Shown: in pieces, positions 35,927 through 47,801 of the stretch
Layout: each line of letters begins with the position of its first letter
Position numbering within the stretch: the stretch's first letter is position 1
Source of the DNA: Cordia subcordata
Lineage: Eukaryota; Streptophyta; Magnoliopsida; Boraginales; Cordiaceae
Length of the DNA: 64,000 nt
NCBI GenBank assembly: GCA_028554755.1
Contig: JAPTOF010000015.1
Coordinates: 10,520,501-10,584,500, forward strand
Reading direction: 5' to 3'
Notes under the pieces: model-generated
The model's input: only the letters and a program-made list of their open reading frames with translations
The model's database searches: none
What the model was told of the DNA's origin: nothing
Position numbers and translations under genes: made by a program

Positions 35927-37282
35927 TGATAAGTCCTAAATAAGCTTTTTATTTATAGTTAACTGTACTTAATTCTCGAATTAGATACTTCTTAATTGGT
36001 GTTTTGGAAGCGTTTTTACATGTTCTGCTTTGGAAAAGGAGTTGGATACATTATATATGGATTCAATGACTTTTCGAACGTGTTTGTAACTGATAAAATT
36101 GATTGCCACCTTGAAAAATACCATGCAATTTCTACACGAAATTGACCAAGCTTTGACCAAGATTGGAGATATTTTTATAGCATTTATGGAAAGAAATTTC
36201 ATTGAAGACTTGCCACATTTTGAAAAGGAAGGAGATTAATTCTAAAAGACTTTTCTTAACGATTTTGACCTTTTTATTTTTCTTAGCTTTAAAGAGTTTT
36301 CTTATTCGAGAAGGACTTCAATTAGAAATTTTTCTTATATATTTTCCTACATATGATTTGTACAGAGATTAAGACTTTATTCATAATTTTCTAGCAAGAT
36401 ATTTTCATCTTCTTGGGCGCCACTTTCATGATGATGTAGTTCTAAATTTCTTTCTAGCCAAGGGTTAATCAATTTTGTAAGATCTAATTGTTTTATTCCT
36501 TTTATGCTATTTTGATATTTGTGTATTTACTATTTTAAGAATTAATATTGTTTTGCAATTGTTTAATTTTGCACGCGGTTATTCAATTACATGACAACAG
36601 GTAGCAAATTAGATTAATTTAATTAATCTAAAAATAGTGGTAACCAAGTTTTCTATATAATTACAGAATCTAAATGAGCAATTACCGTGAGATTGTCGAC
36701 TTTTAGAATCATGGTCTTGCAAAACTTATTGCTGCCATTAGATAGACTCTGCGAACATCTCTAAGGGTTAGAACATTTAATAAGTAAGGCAATAGCAGGG
36801 AGAAATTGTAGGGGATTTTAACCGTTATCAACACTGTAAGGAAAGATAAGATTGTTTGGCCGAGCCAATAACCATAACGGATTTACCAAAATTGTTGGAA
36901 GTATCTTTGCATCTAGGATAGGATTTGTTGACCAAAATTGCAGTTATACCTAAGGCTAGATTTAATTCTCATTGATTTCCTGTTTTACTAGATTTATGTG
37001 AACCTTGGATTGCGTGTTTTAGTCTTTTTTATTTTTATTTACGTTTTTATCTTTTTGCCCAGTTATGTGCCCATGCAGTATGGTTTAGTGTGCTCGACAG
37101 CTTTACTTATTTCGCTTTTTCTTGTTAAAAAGCCACCTTCTTTGATTGTAATTTATTTGATTAATCTACTTGGTGTATTGGCAAATCCTAATTGCTCAAT
37201 CTCCGTGAATTTTCCATTTACTTAATTTAAATTCGCGACGTATGAATTGAAATTTTATTTTTGGTGATTTCGATGCCCATCA
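35927..37282 (+). mobile_element. Solo LTR D2
   Basis: Starts TGATAAGTCCTAAAT and ends GATGCCCATCA. It matches LTR D1 (42355-43721) throughout: tacttcttaattggtg, the gaattaatattgttttgcaa stretch, and the closing tttattttTGGTGatttcgat. No primer site follows, so it is a solo LTR. Flanks GAAAG and AGAAG differ by two transitions, so the target duplication is only possible. Confidence 0.75.
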
Positions 37283-37337
37283 AGAAGAATATGAGTGTTG
37301 CATTCTTGGAAAACACATGGCTATTGCATGAAAGTCC

Positions 37338-37412
37338 TATATATATATACATATATATATGTATATATATGAGTGTGTGTATATATGTATATATGTGTGT
37401 GTGTGTGTATGA
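37338..37412. repeat. TA/TG microsatellite
   Basis: Alternating tatatatac and gtgtgtgtatat blocks ending in (GT)n. Confidence 0.9.
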
Positions 37413-37861
37413 GTTAGTTGATTTTTATATAATTGCCACTAGCTAGAGAGAAAAACAAGAATAAGATCAAACTTTATTTTTTTTTCCCAAGAGTTTGCTA
37501 GGACTGTAATTCAAGGAAGAAGAAGACTTCTTGATGTGAACAAGGATCACCATGTTAATGAGCTTAGAGGAGGACTACATAGAGATGAGCACCTTCCACT
37601 TCCAGTGGGATTGGTTATAATGTTATGCTTTTAGTTGGGCTAGTTAAAAAGTGACCAGCTAAAAGACTTAAATATGCATTGCAAAGTTATGTGGGCCACT
37701 TAGTGAATAAGAGCTTTTGTAAACCCTTGTTTCAAGATAATTCTTGGACGACCACGGGAGCTAAAGAGGCAACTGGCCTTGTTTCTTTTTGCCAGGCGTG
37801 TGGGCCTTCTTTTAGAGGTATGATGTGAGATGTTTGGTAAAATTGTAGCAGTAGAGAATTT

Positions 37862-38046
37862 CATGACCAATCTATAAACGTAAAAAGGCTTTTCATGGCT
37901 AGACCATGAAGTTGAAAAACTTACTGGCACAGTGTTTCATGGTCAGTCAATGAAAGCAGAATACTCCCATAGCCCGGCCATGAAGTTGCAACAAAGTGTG
38001 TCACGGCTCGCCCATGAAAATAGAAAATTCCCGTGGCCAGGCCATT
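37862..38046. repeat. Array of six 15-bp palindromes
   Basis: Copies at 37862, 37894 (CATGGCTAGACCATG), 37938, 37968 (CATAGCCCGGCCATG), 38002 (CACGGCTCGCCCATG) and 38032 (CGTGGCCAGGCCATT). Several are followed by aagttg or aaa. All end 109 or more bases before the TATA box. Confidence 0.8.
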
Positions 38047-38154
38047 AAGTTGTAGTGCGAGGTTGGCCCAATATGGATTGAACTTAGACTAGCCCCATTA
38101 GAAGTAGGGGTTTTTCTTTATTCCTTTCCTTTTTGGATAAGGACCTTAGGGGAG

Positions 38155-38162
38155 TATAAATA
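38155..38162 (+). promoter_or_regulatory. TATA box TATAAATA
   Basis: A consensus plant TATA box downstream of the palindrome array. No clear coding frame follows. Confidence 0.6.
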
Positions 38163-38313
38163 CTACTTCTTTTGTTAAAAAAACACAAATTTATATAGAT
38201 TTACATAAAAATTACATTGGATTTGCCAATTTCTTTATACCTTTTATGAGTGAGGCATGATTACATTCCTTGGTTACACCAATAATTGATTTTCTTATCA
38301 AGGATTTTATACT

Positions 38314-38576
38314 TGTATAAAAGCCCGCAAGTGTAGAGGTCGTGTGTAGTGAAGCATGCAAGTACAGGGTCATTCTTCCACAGGGAGGCTACCTTAGTTT
38401 AGTCTCTATGTGCAAGAGTTCTTAAGACTACCTACGTGCATGTGTTAGCATATTTTTGGTCTTTTTGATTGAAAGGGTTCTAAAATTAATCCTAAGCTAT
38501 GGAGGAGCTTAAGGCACCAATCTAAGGAATGAAAATCTAATAGGGTAGAAGAGGCTCTAGGGTGATTATGTTGTAA
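38314..38576 (-). mobile_element. LTR F, fragment 1 (antisense)
   Basis: On the + strand starts TGTATAAAAGCCCGC after ATACT (38309-38313). It corresponds to the 3' end of an LTR read on the minus strand. ATACT pairs with AAACT at 41565-41569 beyond fragment 2, suggesting one insertion event. Bases 38408-38576 are repeated, with divergence, at 40094-40262. Confidence 0.7.
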
Positions 38577-40093
38577 TGTGATTTTTAAACCCGCAAGCGC
38601 ATGGATCAAAAGTAGTGTAGTGTGCGCAAAAGTATGGGTATCGTCTCCTCAGGGAGGCTAAGCTAAGTGCGGTCTTAAGGTTTGGTCCATAAACTAACTA
38701 TGCACAAGGAAAAGGAAATTCTTTTGGGATCAAGGGAACTCTAGCTTAGTGCAATTAACAAAACGTAATCTAAAGCATGTGTGTGAAAAGGTGTTCAAGC
38801 TAAAGAGAAGGATTACACAATTAAGGGGAACTAAGGCGATCTTAACTTGATTATGGGCATTGGAAATCTACTCTTGCATTGGGACTTTGATGGATTAGGT
38901 GCTTCTTTCAAGAGTGAATTAACTACATTTATTATCCCCAAGTCTTGGTGCAATTCTATCCCTAACTGGATTAGGGTATAGATTTTTCCTTATTAATTAG
39001 GGTTTTAGGGCTTGGCAATTAGAACTCTTGCATGATGTGATTAATTCTAACCTAGGGTTTAATTCGTTAACTATGTTTCAAGCTAAGGAGTAAATTACCT
39101 AAGTTCAACTAGAATTAATGGTTAACCTATTAGTTTTGTTTCATCCTAAAGGCCACACATTAAACTAGTTATGAATTAAGTGCAATTAAATCAACACCAT
39201 ACAAGAGAATAAGGAATTGAGAGCAAAATCAATACATGTATTCATTGAGACAATTTATTAAACACATAGACATATTCAAAATAGCCATGGAAGAATTCAA
39301 AGCAAACATGTATTAAGAACCATTAAAAGAATCCCAAACAATTGTGCAAATCTTATCCCATAATACAAGTCTTAATCACCCATAAAAGATTTAAGCTATC
39401 AAATTAAAAATAGGAAAAAAAGAAAGAATAAGAATCTTCCCCATGTCCTAAGCAAATCTTTACTATCTCGGCTTAAATCTTGTAATCTTGATGTTTAATC
39501 CTTGCTCAAAGCTTGGATAATGATGGAAGAACGTGTTAAAAAGTGTATGGAAGAGAGGTAAAGGTTTTAAGTGCGAATGAATGTTATGAAAAATTCTGAC
39601 TAAATGCATATATATAAGTGGCTGAGTCGGCACTAAAGGCTAAGGGAGGTGGCTAGCCGGTACGAGACAGTGGGTCAGTCGGTAAAATTGGGGGCTCTCT
39701 GGTTGTATCAGTCAACCGAGGGACCCACTGGTCAGCCGGTATGGGAAGCTTGGTCAACTGATAGAAGCTTTACGTTCTGTCCAAATTGGCCAAGGGAACC
39801 AGTTAGCTGGTACTTACCGGTTAACCCTTTCTTCCTTGATAGCTTAGTTTGAAACTTAATTCCCGACTTCTTTCTTCATCTTTTACTTCAAGGCTTCAAC
39901 ATATCCTCTAATTCTCATTCTTCTTCAATGCTAAGCCTTGTTTAAGCTTGTTCGGCACCTCAGTGCTCACCTAAAAAACAAGATCAAGCATTTAGTGTAG
40001 TAATTTATCAATTAAACTCAACAAAGCATCTATCGCCAATCACGCGCAATCCTTATGTAAATGCTAAGTAATGCTTGCAATTAAACTCAAAAC
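38577..40093 (-). mobile_element. LTR E (antisense), truncated, nested in LTR F
   Basis: On the + strand starts TGTGATTTTTAAACCCGC, the usual antisense LTR end with a cccgcaagcgc motif. It has ccggt/gtcaac-type motifs and a TATA at 39606-39616 (tatatata) like the other LTRs. The U3 end lacks the expected final cacatca, so about 60-100 bases are missing where LTR F fragment 2 begins. Confidence 0.65.
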
Positions 40094-41564
40094 ATGTGCA
40101 AGAGTACCTAAGACTATCTATGTGTATGTGTTGGCATATTTTTTGTCTTTTTGATTGAAAGGGCTTTAAGATTAAACCTAAGCTATGGAGAAACTTAAGG
40201 TGCCAAGCTAAGGAATGGAAACCTAACAGAGTAGAAAAAGCTATAGGGTGATTGTGTTGTAACTAGGCTTGGATTATGATAGTTGATTAGGTCTATTTAT
40301 GGCTCAGGACTTCTATTACAATTGTGTTGATTAAGCTTCTCTAAACCAATACTAGTGGTTCAACCTATTAGTTGAGCTTAAAGCTAAATCCTAATCTCTC
40401 CTAGCATATGCAATCTATGCTTAGAACTTTTCCTCTTAGATGGGTTTAAAGCTAAGGACTAGTACTTAAACACTACGTGACATTAAGGCTCGATAAACCA
40501 ATACTGTTGTGGGTGATGGATACTCTAGTCTAACGTCTAATCTATTAGCTAGGTTTAAAGCTAAAAACTAGGCCACCTAAATTCAACTAAGCATAGCATA
40601 TAACTTATTAGCTAGATTTAAAGCTCAATTCTACTCTACTAAGCAAAGCCATCAATCATTACCCATATAAGTAGATAAAAGCAGTTGAAGCACAAGAAAC
40701 ACTTACATATTCACTTAGCCATTTTAACAAACACATAGACATGTTTGATTTTCAATACATAGATATATTGAATCATGCCATAGATTTATGTAAACAAGCA
40801 TGTATTAAGAGCCAAAGATACACACAAATCCTTTATTCAAAGCCCTAATCTAAATACAACATCAATCAACCTTAGATCTAAATCAATTACAAAGCATCTT
40901 TACAAGAATAAGGAAAGGAATAAGAAACTCCCTTTCAAATCTTGCTTAAATCCACTTCAATCTTTTCAATCCCTTGTTTAATGCTTCAATCTTTGCTTAG
41001 TTGGGTGTGGGTTGGTGGTTTTGGGTGTTTGGTGAAGTGGATAAGGGTTAGGGTTTATTAGGTTTTAAGAAATTGAAGTTCTTCCCCTAATTTTGAGCTG
41101 AAAAGGCTTTAAATAGTTGTTAATGAGACTTTGTCAATCGCCCTACTATATATTTTCTCTGCTCTTTGGTGCTATCGGTCACCTCTGCTGGTCGACCGGC
41201 AAAGGTGACTGGTAGAATTTGCAAACTGTCCAAGATCTTCGTTCCTCGTCTGGTTTTCACTCTTTAGCTTTTGCACCTTTTCCAAAAGGCCCCAAAGCCA
41301 TTTTTCTTTATCTTTTCATCTTCAAATCACCCTCAATCTTTGTCCTTAGGCCTACTCATCTTCAATTAAGCTCAATTCCTTTTTCCAAAACATGCCTAAA
41401 ACAAGAAATATGACATTTAATGTAGCATTTATCCATTTCAACACCTTATACACATATATAACTAAATGTGCACAAATGTCACCAAATGCAATCAATTATG
41501 CTCAAAATACCTTTAAATGTGCATGCAAAAATTATATATAAATACTCACAAATAACACACATCA
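40094..41564 (-). mobile_element. LTR F, fragment 2 (antisense)
   Basis: Ends on the + strand ...AACACACATCA (LTR start TGATGTGTG on the minus strand), flanked by AAACT. Has TATTTAAA on the minus strand at 41108-41115, GGTCGACC at 41190-41197, and four stem-loop copies (40368, 40436, 40545, 40608). Its first 170 bases repeat the end of fragment 1. Confidence 0.75.
40545..40564 (-). repeat. Stem-loop in LTR F
   Basis: Arms TTAGCT and AGCTAA around an 8-base loop (aggtttaa on the + strand). Weaker copies lie at 40368-40387, 40436-40455 and 40608-40627. Confidence 0.75.
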
Positions 41565-42354
41565 AAACTTTATGGTGAACTTCTTTTTTCTATTTTCTTT
41601 TCAACCCTATTATCTACATTTTTAGTCTTTAGTAGATTAGGGGTTCAATAAGATGGGAATTTATCTTGCTTAATTACTTAATTCAAAGCATGCGTCAGAG
41701 TTTCACGTCACTTCTTTTTGGTGCCTTAGTGTGGACTAACTAGGACTTATACACTTGTGGTAGAAAAGATCTCCTACATATTCTCAAAGCGAATAAAAGG
41801 TAAATAGTTCTTCTTTTATTTAAGTTTTTTTGCTTGTTGCATGTAACATCAAGTATTGTGGGATTTTATTTATTCCTAATTTTTGTTTCCATTGTCATTT
41901 ACTTAATATTTGCTTAAAGTCACACCTTATTTTCCCTCCAAATTATTCTTTTGGACTATAGATTCCAAACTTGAGATTTAGTCTTGAGGGTGATGGTATA
42001 AGTAAAAGACTAGCTTTGAATATGAGTGTACATAATAGGGACTTTCCCACTATATAACACAAAGCATCTTAACTGTAAGGAATTGATTATAATGAAGAAG
42101 GTTAAAAGAGGGTTTTCGAGGCGTTGTCGTTGCAAAGAGGCCATCATCAACAATTATCACACATCAAGGGTGAAAGTTTCACTCCCAAATTATTTTTATT
42201 ATGTTTTGTGTTATGCTCATATGTGTAATAATTTTATTTTTGCTATATTCCATAATTGCATAATTGTCCCATATGGTTATGAAATGAGTACCATGCACCC
42301 TGTGGTTATGAAATTAACTAAGTTACCCCCATGGTTTTTAATGACAGTGCACTT
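41565..42354. other. Unassigned stretch before element D
   Basis: Continues the sequence broken by LTR F (…gattttatact then ttatggtgaac). No domain seen. Bases 42268-42355 form three loose ~29-bp repeats (cccatatggttatgaaat, ccctgtggttatgaaatt, ccccatggtttttaatga) that abut LTR D1. A 113-codon frame at 42026 looks accidental. Confidence 0.4.
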
Positions 42355-43721
42355 TGTAAAGTCCTAAATGTTCCTTAATTTCATAGAAATTTGTGCTTAA
42401 TATTGGATTAAATACTTCCTAATTAGTGATATTTTGTGTGTTTTTGCATGTTCATGCTTGGAAGGGGCAAAGAAAGCAATATATATAGACTTGAGGAGCT
42501 TTTGGACACAAATTGAGCTGTTATAAAAGTGATACAACCATTAGACATGACCATGCCAGGAGCTATGCGAGAATTGCTGTTAGTAGATGTTTGGAAGATA
42601 TTTTGGAGATTTCTTGAAGAGAAATTAAGTGCTTAATGATGTAATTTAATTCTAGAAGGAAAAGATTTATTTTGGAAGAATTTTATTTTGGTTAGGACAT
42701 GTTTTTGTGAGACTTACCTTATATTTTAGGTTAGCATTAAAGAGTTACCATATTAGTTAGGAACTCTTAGTGTTATATTATTCCCTAGTGCCTCCACAGG
42801 GATTATTCTATTTTCAGACTTATTTTCCAGCAAATATTATTTTTCTTTCTAGGTGCTCCAAAAGATTGTATGGATTGCTAAGCATCTTCATCTAGCAAGG
42901 AATTAATTTCAATTTGAGGTTTTTCATAATCTATGAGATGTAGCTGATTTTCTCCTCTCATTTATTTTTCAGTATTTATATTCTTTCAACTTTAAGAATT
43001 AATATTATTGTGTGATTTTTCAATTTGTCATGCAATTGATTAATTACTAGATAGTAAGTGGCCAATTAATTCGATAATTAATCTAAGTAAAATAGTGCTA
43101 AACTGGTTTTCTGGGAAAACATGTAATCTAATTAAGTGATTGCCACGAAAGAATTGACTTTTAGAATCAGGTCCTTCTTAATGCTGTCTTTAGACCGACC
43201 TTACGAGTATATCTGGAGTTTAGACTGTCTAATATGTAAGGGTAGTGATTGGGGAGAGAGCACAGAGTTCTTGAATCGTTATCGACGTTGAAAGGAAGGA
43301 TTATGTTGTTAGGCCGTGTCGACGACCATAACTAGTTTATTAGGAAGACAAAGAGTCATCCTTTTATCTAGGATTGGATTTATATGCCCAACTAAGAACT
43401 ATACCCTAGGCTAGGTTTTAGATCTATTGAATTTCTTTATTTGTGAATTTTCTTCTTTTTAAGTGCATTTTTTGTATCTTTGTTATTGTTATAGTAATCT
43501 TTTTGTTTTTTAGTTGGCATGACCTCGTCTAAGGAGACTGTCATTTTTTCTTTTCTAGATTTATATTTTTTATTTTATTGCATTAAACCCCCTTAAACCT
43601 TTGTAATTCACTTGTTTAATGGATTTGGCATACAGTCTCTGTAGGTTCGACCCGACTAATCACTTGCACAAATCACAAGGTACGACTTGGAATTTATTTT
43701 TGGTAGTTTTGATACCGAACA
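42355..43721 (+). mobile_element. Element D 5' LTR (Ty3/gypsy)
   Basis: Starts TGTAAAGTCCTAAATG and ends ACCGAACA, five bases before a primer site. Matches solo LTR D2. It is a different family from A, B, C and F: no shared stem-loop or cgacc motifs. Confidence 0.8.
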
Positions 43722-43726
43722 AATTT

Positions 43727-43744
43727 CGACACCGTTGTTAAGGA
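43727..43744 (+). other. Primer-binding site of element D (tRNA-Asp type)
   Basis: CGACACCGTTGTTAAGGA against TGGCGCCGTTGCCGGGGA: seven differences, all transitions, as cytosine deamination on both strands would give. Confidence 0.75.
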
Positions 43745-43769
43745 CCAGTGTTAACCTTCTCTTTTTATG

Positions 43770-44780
43770 ACTAATTCTAAACATACAAGTGAACTACTAT
43801 TTGATCTAGAGATCGAAAAGACTGTGAAAAGCTTGAGATGAGAAGCAAAAGCACGGAAAAAACATGACCAACAAATCGGTACATCACAAAATCAATCGAG
43901 TAAATTCAAAAGTGAAGAATAGATGGCTGAGAATAATCAAACATTTTGAGAACTCATTGCTGCCCCCTTAAATTGGCAACCACTTTACATCACATATGTA
44001 GCTCTTAATGTGGATTTTGAGCTAAAATCAGGCCTAATTCACCTTTTGCCCACTTCTCGAGGATTAGAGAATGAGGACCCATACAAGCACTTAAAGGAGT
44101 TCAACATTGTTTGTTTGAGTATGAAGCCCAATGGAGTGACTGAGGACTAAATCAAACTAAGAGCATTTCTTTTCTCTTTGGTATACACAACGAAAGATTG
44201 GCTTTTCTACCTACCATTCGATTCCATCAGCACTTGGGACGAGATGGCAAGAGCCTTCCTAGATAAGTTTTTCTTACCTCAAGAGCCACCATGATAGGAA
44301 AGAACTACGTGCTATAAAGCAAAAATATTTCAAGTCACTCTACGATTATTGAGAGAGGTTCAAGACACTATGCACAAGTTGCCCTCAACATGGAGTTTTT
44401 GAATAGTCTTTGATTCAATATTATTATAAAGGCTTGTTATCCATAGAATGAAGGATGATAGACACCACTTGTGGAGGAGCGATCGTGAATAAAACATCGA
44501 CAGCCGTTAGAGAACTCATCTCTGTCATGGGCATAAATTCCTAACAACTTGTGTATAAACAAGAGCCTTCAAGAAGGGTAAACAAGGTAAATGTCTCATC
44601 TCCTAAATAAAAATCACTCACTTAACCTCTTTGGTGCAAAGTTTAGTTTTAGGTTGAGTTCTCAAACTGTGTGAAATTTGTTCAATGGTTGGTCATCCTA
44701 TGGACTTGTGCCCAAAACTTCAAGAAGAAGATCTGGAGCAAGCTAATGCCTTAGAAGGATTTCCAAGTCCTCCTCGTATT
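43770..44780 (+). pseudogene. gag: Element D gag, decayed
   Basis: Ty3/gypsy capsid protein with several stops. Recognisable: FELKSGLIHLLPTSRGLENE, DPYKHLKEFNIVCLSMKPNG, then TKDWLFYLPFDSISTWDEMA. This is the Athila/Tat Retrotrans_gag core. After a frame-shifted middle, a perfect CCHC knuckle lies at 44670-44711 (CEIC, SMVG, H, PMDL, C), followed by a Pro/Gln-rich tail near 44850. Confidence 0.85.
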
Positions 44781-45459
44781 CAAATACATATAATCTAGGT
44801 TGAAGGGACCATCCGAACTTGAGCTATGGAGCGAGGTCACCAAATCAACCTCAATTCCAGCCACGACCACCACTTCTGCCACAACAACCGCTTTTCAATC
44901 CAGGTAATTCTCTTGAGGATATTGTTAAATTTCTTTCTCTTAACACCCAATAATTTCAATAAGAGGCAAGAGTGAGCATCAAGAATTCGAAAGGTCAAGT
45001 TAGTTAGTTAGTGAGTTCCCTTAGTAGGTTGAAGTCCTAAGGTAAGCTTCCTTCGCAGACCGTAGTCAATCCTAAGCAAAACACAAGCATAGTGACCCTA
45101 CGAAGCAAAAAAGAAATGCTAGACAATCTACGTCAAACTAGGCGTGGCCACGTTCAGGAGACACATGCTGAAACAGAAGCTGAACAGGATAAAGATGTTA
45201 TTGTCCAAGGTGAAAAAGAGGCGATGAGTAAAGAAACTAAAGAGAAAAGAGCCAAGAATTGATGGTGAAGTCTCTGTTCCCTGCAAGATTAGCAAAATCC
45301 AAAAAATAAAATGAGGAGAAGGAGATTTTTAATGCCTTTTGCAAGGTTGAAATCAATATTCCCTTACTTGAGGCGATAAAGCAAGTCCCTCGTTATGCCA
45401 TATTCCTCAAAGACTTATGCACAAATAAGAAGAAGCTTGCTGGTAACAAAAGAATAAGT

Positions 45460-45984
45460 GTGGAGGAAAATGTTTCTACTGTACTAAAAAAGAAGTTGTC
45501 ACCAAAATGCAAGGATCCAGGTAAGTTTGAAATTTCTTGCGAAATAGGTACCTTAGGCATAAAAAGGGCTATGTGCGATCTTGGTGCATCTATAAATGTT
45601 ATGCCTAAATCAATTTACTTTACTTTGAATTTGGGACCTTTAAAAGAAACTGGCATAGTTATTCAATTTGCTGATATGTCCATGGTTTATCTCGAGGGGC
45701 TCTTAGAAGATGTTTTAGTAAGAGTTAGTAAATTGGTTTTCCCTACTAATTTTTATATTCTTGATATGGAAGAAGACTTTTCTTCCAATTCTTTTAAACT
45801 CTTGTTAGGTAGACCTTTTCTTAGCTATGTTGGAGCAAAAATTGATATGCATAATAGTCCCATAACTTTGGAACTTAATGGTGATGTGGTTAGATTTAAT
45901 GTTTATGATGCCATCAAATATCCTAGTGAGGTTTCTTGCATTTTGGTTTGGAAATGCATGATTAGTGCTTACAGGTATGTATGA
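45460..45984 (+). CDS. pro: Element D aspartic protease
   Basis: Open for 174 codons. Active site CDLGASINVMPKSIY near residues 40-54; second conserved block LLGRPFLSYVGAKIDMHNSP near residues 110-130. This is the retropepsin-like domain of Athila/Tat elements, which cuts the gag-pol polyprotein. The domain seems intact, but the start at 45460 is just the first ATG in the open stretch; the frame belongs to a gag-pol fusion whose upstream part is broken. Confidence 0.8.
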   Translation: MEENVSTVLKKKLSPKCKDPGKFEISCEIGTLGIKRAMCDLGASINVMPKSIYFTLNLGPLKETGIVIQFADMSMVYLEGLLEDVLVRVSKLVFPTNFYILDMEEDFSSNSFKLLLGRPFLSYVGAKIDMHNSPITLELNGDVVRFNVYDAIKYPSEVSCILVWKCMISAYRYV

Positions 45985-46099
45985 ATTTTGGGATCAAGAG
46001 TTGCTTGGTTACTTGGAAGGTGATAAATTGCCTATTGCTATTTGTAAAAGTCGAACTCTTGCGAATTTGTAGGAATTTTAGGAATTTTTTGATATAGGT

Positions 46100-47130
46100 G
46101 ATGAATTGCAAGAGATGGTTAGCATGTTGGAAGGAAAGAAGCCATGGAGGTATGATATACTAACTCTTGAGTGGTTGGCTTCTCACATAAAACTTTTTTC
46201 TTTTGCAATTAGAGTTGAAGTAGTTGCCCAACCATCTCAAGTATGCTTACTTGAATGTACAGGAGACTTTACTAGTGATAATTGGAAATAAGCTGTCAAC
46301 TTTCGAGGAAGAAAAGCTTATTCAGGTTTTGAAAGGGCACAAGAAAGCCATTAGATGGACTATAGAAAATATCAACGGTTTGAGCCCTTCTAGTGCATAC
46401 GTAGGATACTATTAGAGGAAGATTGCAAGACAAGTAGAGAGGCTCAACATTCACTTAATCCACTAATGATGGAGGTAGTAAAGAAAGAGATCTTAAAACT
46501 TCTTGATTCAGGTATGATCTACTTGATTTTCGATAGTAAATAGGTAATTCCAATCCAAGTTGTCCCTAAGAAAATAGGTATCACCGCGATTGAGAATGTG
46601 AAAGGTGAGCTGGTAACTACTCAAGTTCAAAATAGATGGAAGGTTTGTATTGACTACTAAAAATTGAATGTAGCCATAAGAAAATATCACTTTCCCCTTC
46701 CCTTCATGGACCAAATGCTTAAGATTGGTAGGTAAAACTCATTATTGTTGTCTTGGTGGTTATTTAGGTTTTCATCAAATCCTGATTGCTCCGGAAGATC
46801 AAGAAAAGATGACATTTACTTGCCTATTCAACACTTTCACGCATAAGAGGATGCCATTTGGACTTTGCAACACTCTCACCACCTTTCAAATATGTATGGT
46901 AAGCATTTTTTTGAATACATTGAGAACATAATTGAAGTTTTCATGGATGACTTCATGGTCTACGATAAGTCCTTTGATGAGTGGTTGAATAATCTTGCTT
47001 TGGTTTTGAAAAGGTGCGTTAAATCAAATCTTGTCTTAAATCATGAAAAATGCCATTTTATGGTTGATTAAGGTTTTATTCTAGGCCATATTGTTTCTTC
47101 AGAAGGAATTGAGATTGACAAAGTGAAAAT
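46100..47130 (+). pseudogene. Element D reverse transcriptase
   Basis: Pieces in order: pre-RT block GHKKAIRWTIENINGLSPS (46340-46395), WKVCIDY near 46638, then an open part from 46725 with YLGFHQILIAPEDQEKMTFT and RMPFGLCN, and the catalytic block EVFMDDFMVYDKSFDEWL (46936 on; the two Asp of xxDD are kept). GFILGHIVSS follows a stop at 47071. Many stops and at least three frameshifts make it non-functional. Confidence 0.85.
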
Positions 47131-47179
47131 AGATGTAATCCAATCTTTGCATTACTTAACGAGTGTGTAGGAACTTTGT

Positions 47180-47705
47180 GCTTTCCTTGGACATGCATGT
47201 TTTTATAGGTATTTTATCAAGGACATCACAAATCTCTTTGCAAGCTTTTGTAGAAAGATATCATATTCAACTTTGATGATGCATACAAAAGGGTTTTTGA
47301 CAAGTTGAAGGAAAGATCAAACCCCAAATTGGGATTTCCCTTTCAAAATCATGTGCGATGCAAGTGATTGGGTAGTTGAAGCAGTTTTAGGCCAAAGAGT
47401 TGGAAAGGATCCTATGTCATCTACTACACCTCGAGAACGTTGGAAAGTGCCCATAGCAACTATTCAACAACAGAGAAGAAGCTTTTATCCATTGTTTTTG
47501 CCTTAGAAAATTTTGTTCCTACTTACTTGGCACAAAAGTAAATGTCTATTTTGACCATGCAACTCTTCGATACTTAATGGCCAAGAAAGATGCAAAACCA
47601 AGGCTAACTCGACAGATCCTCTTTCTACAATAATTTGATTTAGAGATTTGGGACAAGATAGGCTCGAAAAACCTAGTTGATGATCACCTAAGTTACATAC
47701 CCACA
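47180..47705 (+). pseudogene. Element D thumb/RNase H region
   Basis: Out-of-frame pieces: GHACFYRYFIKDI (47190), IMCDASDWVVEAVLGQRVGK (47350-47410, the first RNase H Asp), then text matching Y.TTEKELLAIVFALE near 47470-47510 in another frame. Heavily shifted. Confidence 0.7.
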
Positions 47706-47801
47706 AGTAAGCAGCCTTTTCCTCTCCAAGACGACTTTCCAGATGAGTATCTCTTTTCTATACAACAAAAAGATCCATGGTATGCTAATATAGTTAATTT
47801 C

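Larger units (their letters stand above)
37283..38313 (+). promoter_or_regulatory. Promoter-like region with palindrome array (unassigned)
   Basis: Left part has a TA/TG microsatellite (37338-37412). From 37862 six diverged palindromes related to CATGGCYNGGCCATG follow at 30-44 base spacing, then a good TATA box TATAAATA at 38155-38162 in gggag...ctactt. It looks like LTR U3 or a gene promoter. The transcribed side continues for 150 bases and, beyond inserted LTR F, at 41570. I cannot assign it to an element. Confidence 0.5.

Noticed and set aside
37862..38046. CRISPR-like array
   Set aside because: Units are degenerate palindromes with unequal spacing, in plant nuclear DNA; not direct repeats with unique spacers.
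35927..42354. D2 and D1 as the two LTRs of one element with 37283-42354 as internal region
   Set aside because: D2 is not followed by a primer site and D1 is not preceded by a polypurine tract; D1 has its own primer site and gag on its right. D2 is better read as a solo LTR.
42026..42367. 113-codon ORF on the + strand
   Set aside because: No family resemblance; it overlaps a simple repeat and runs into LTR D1.
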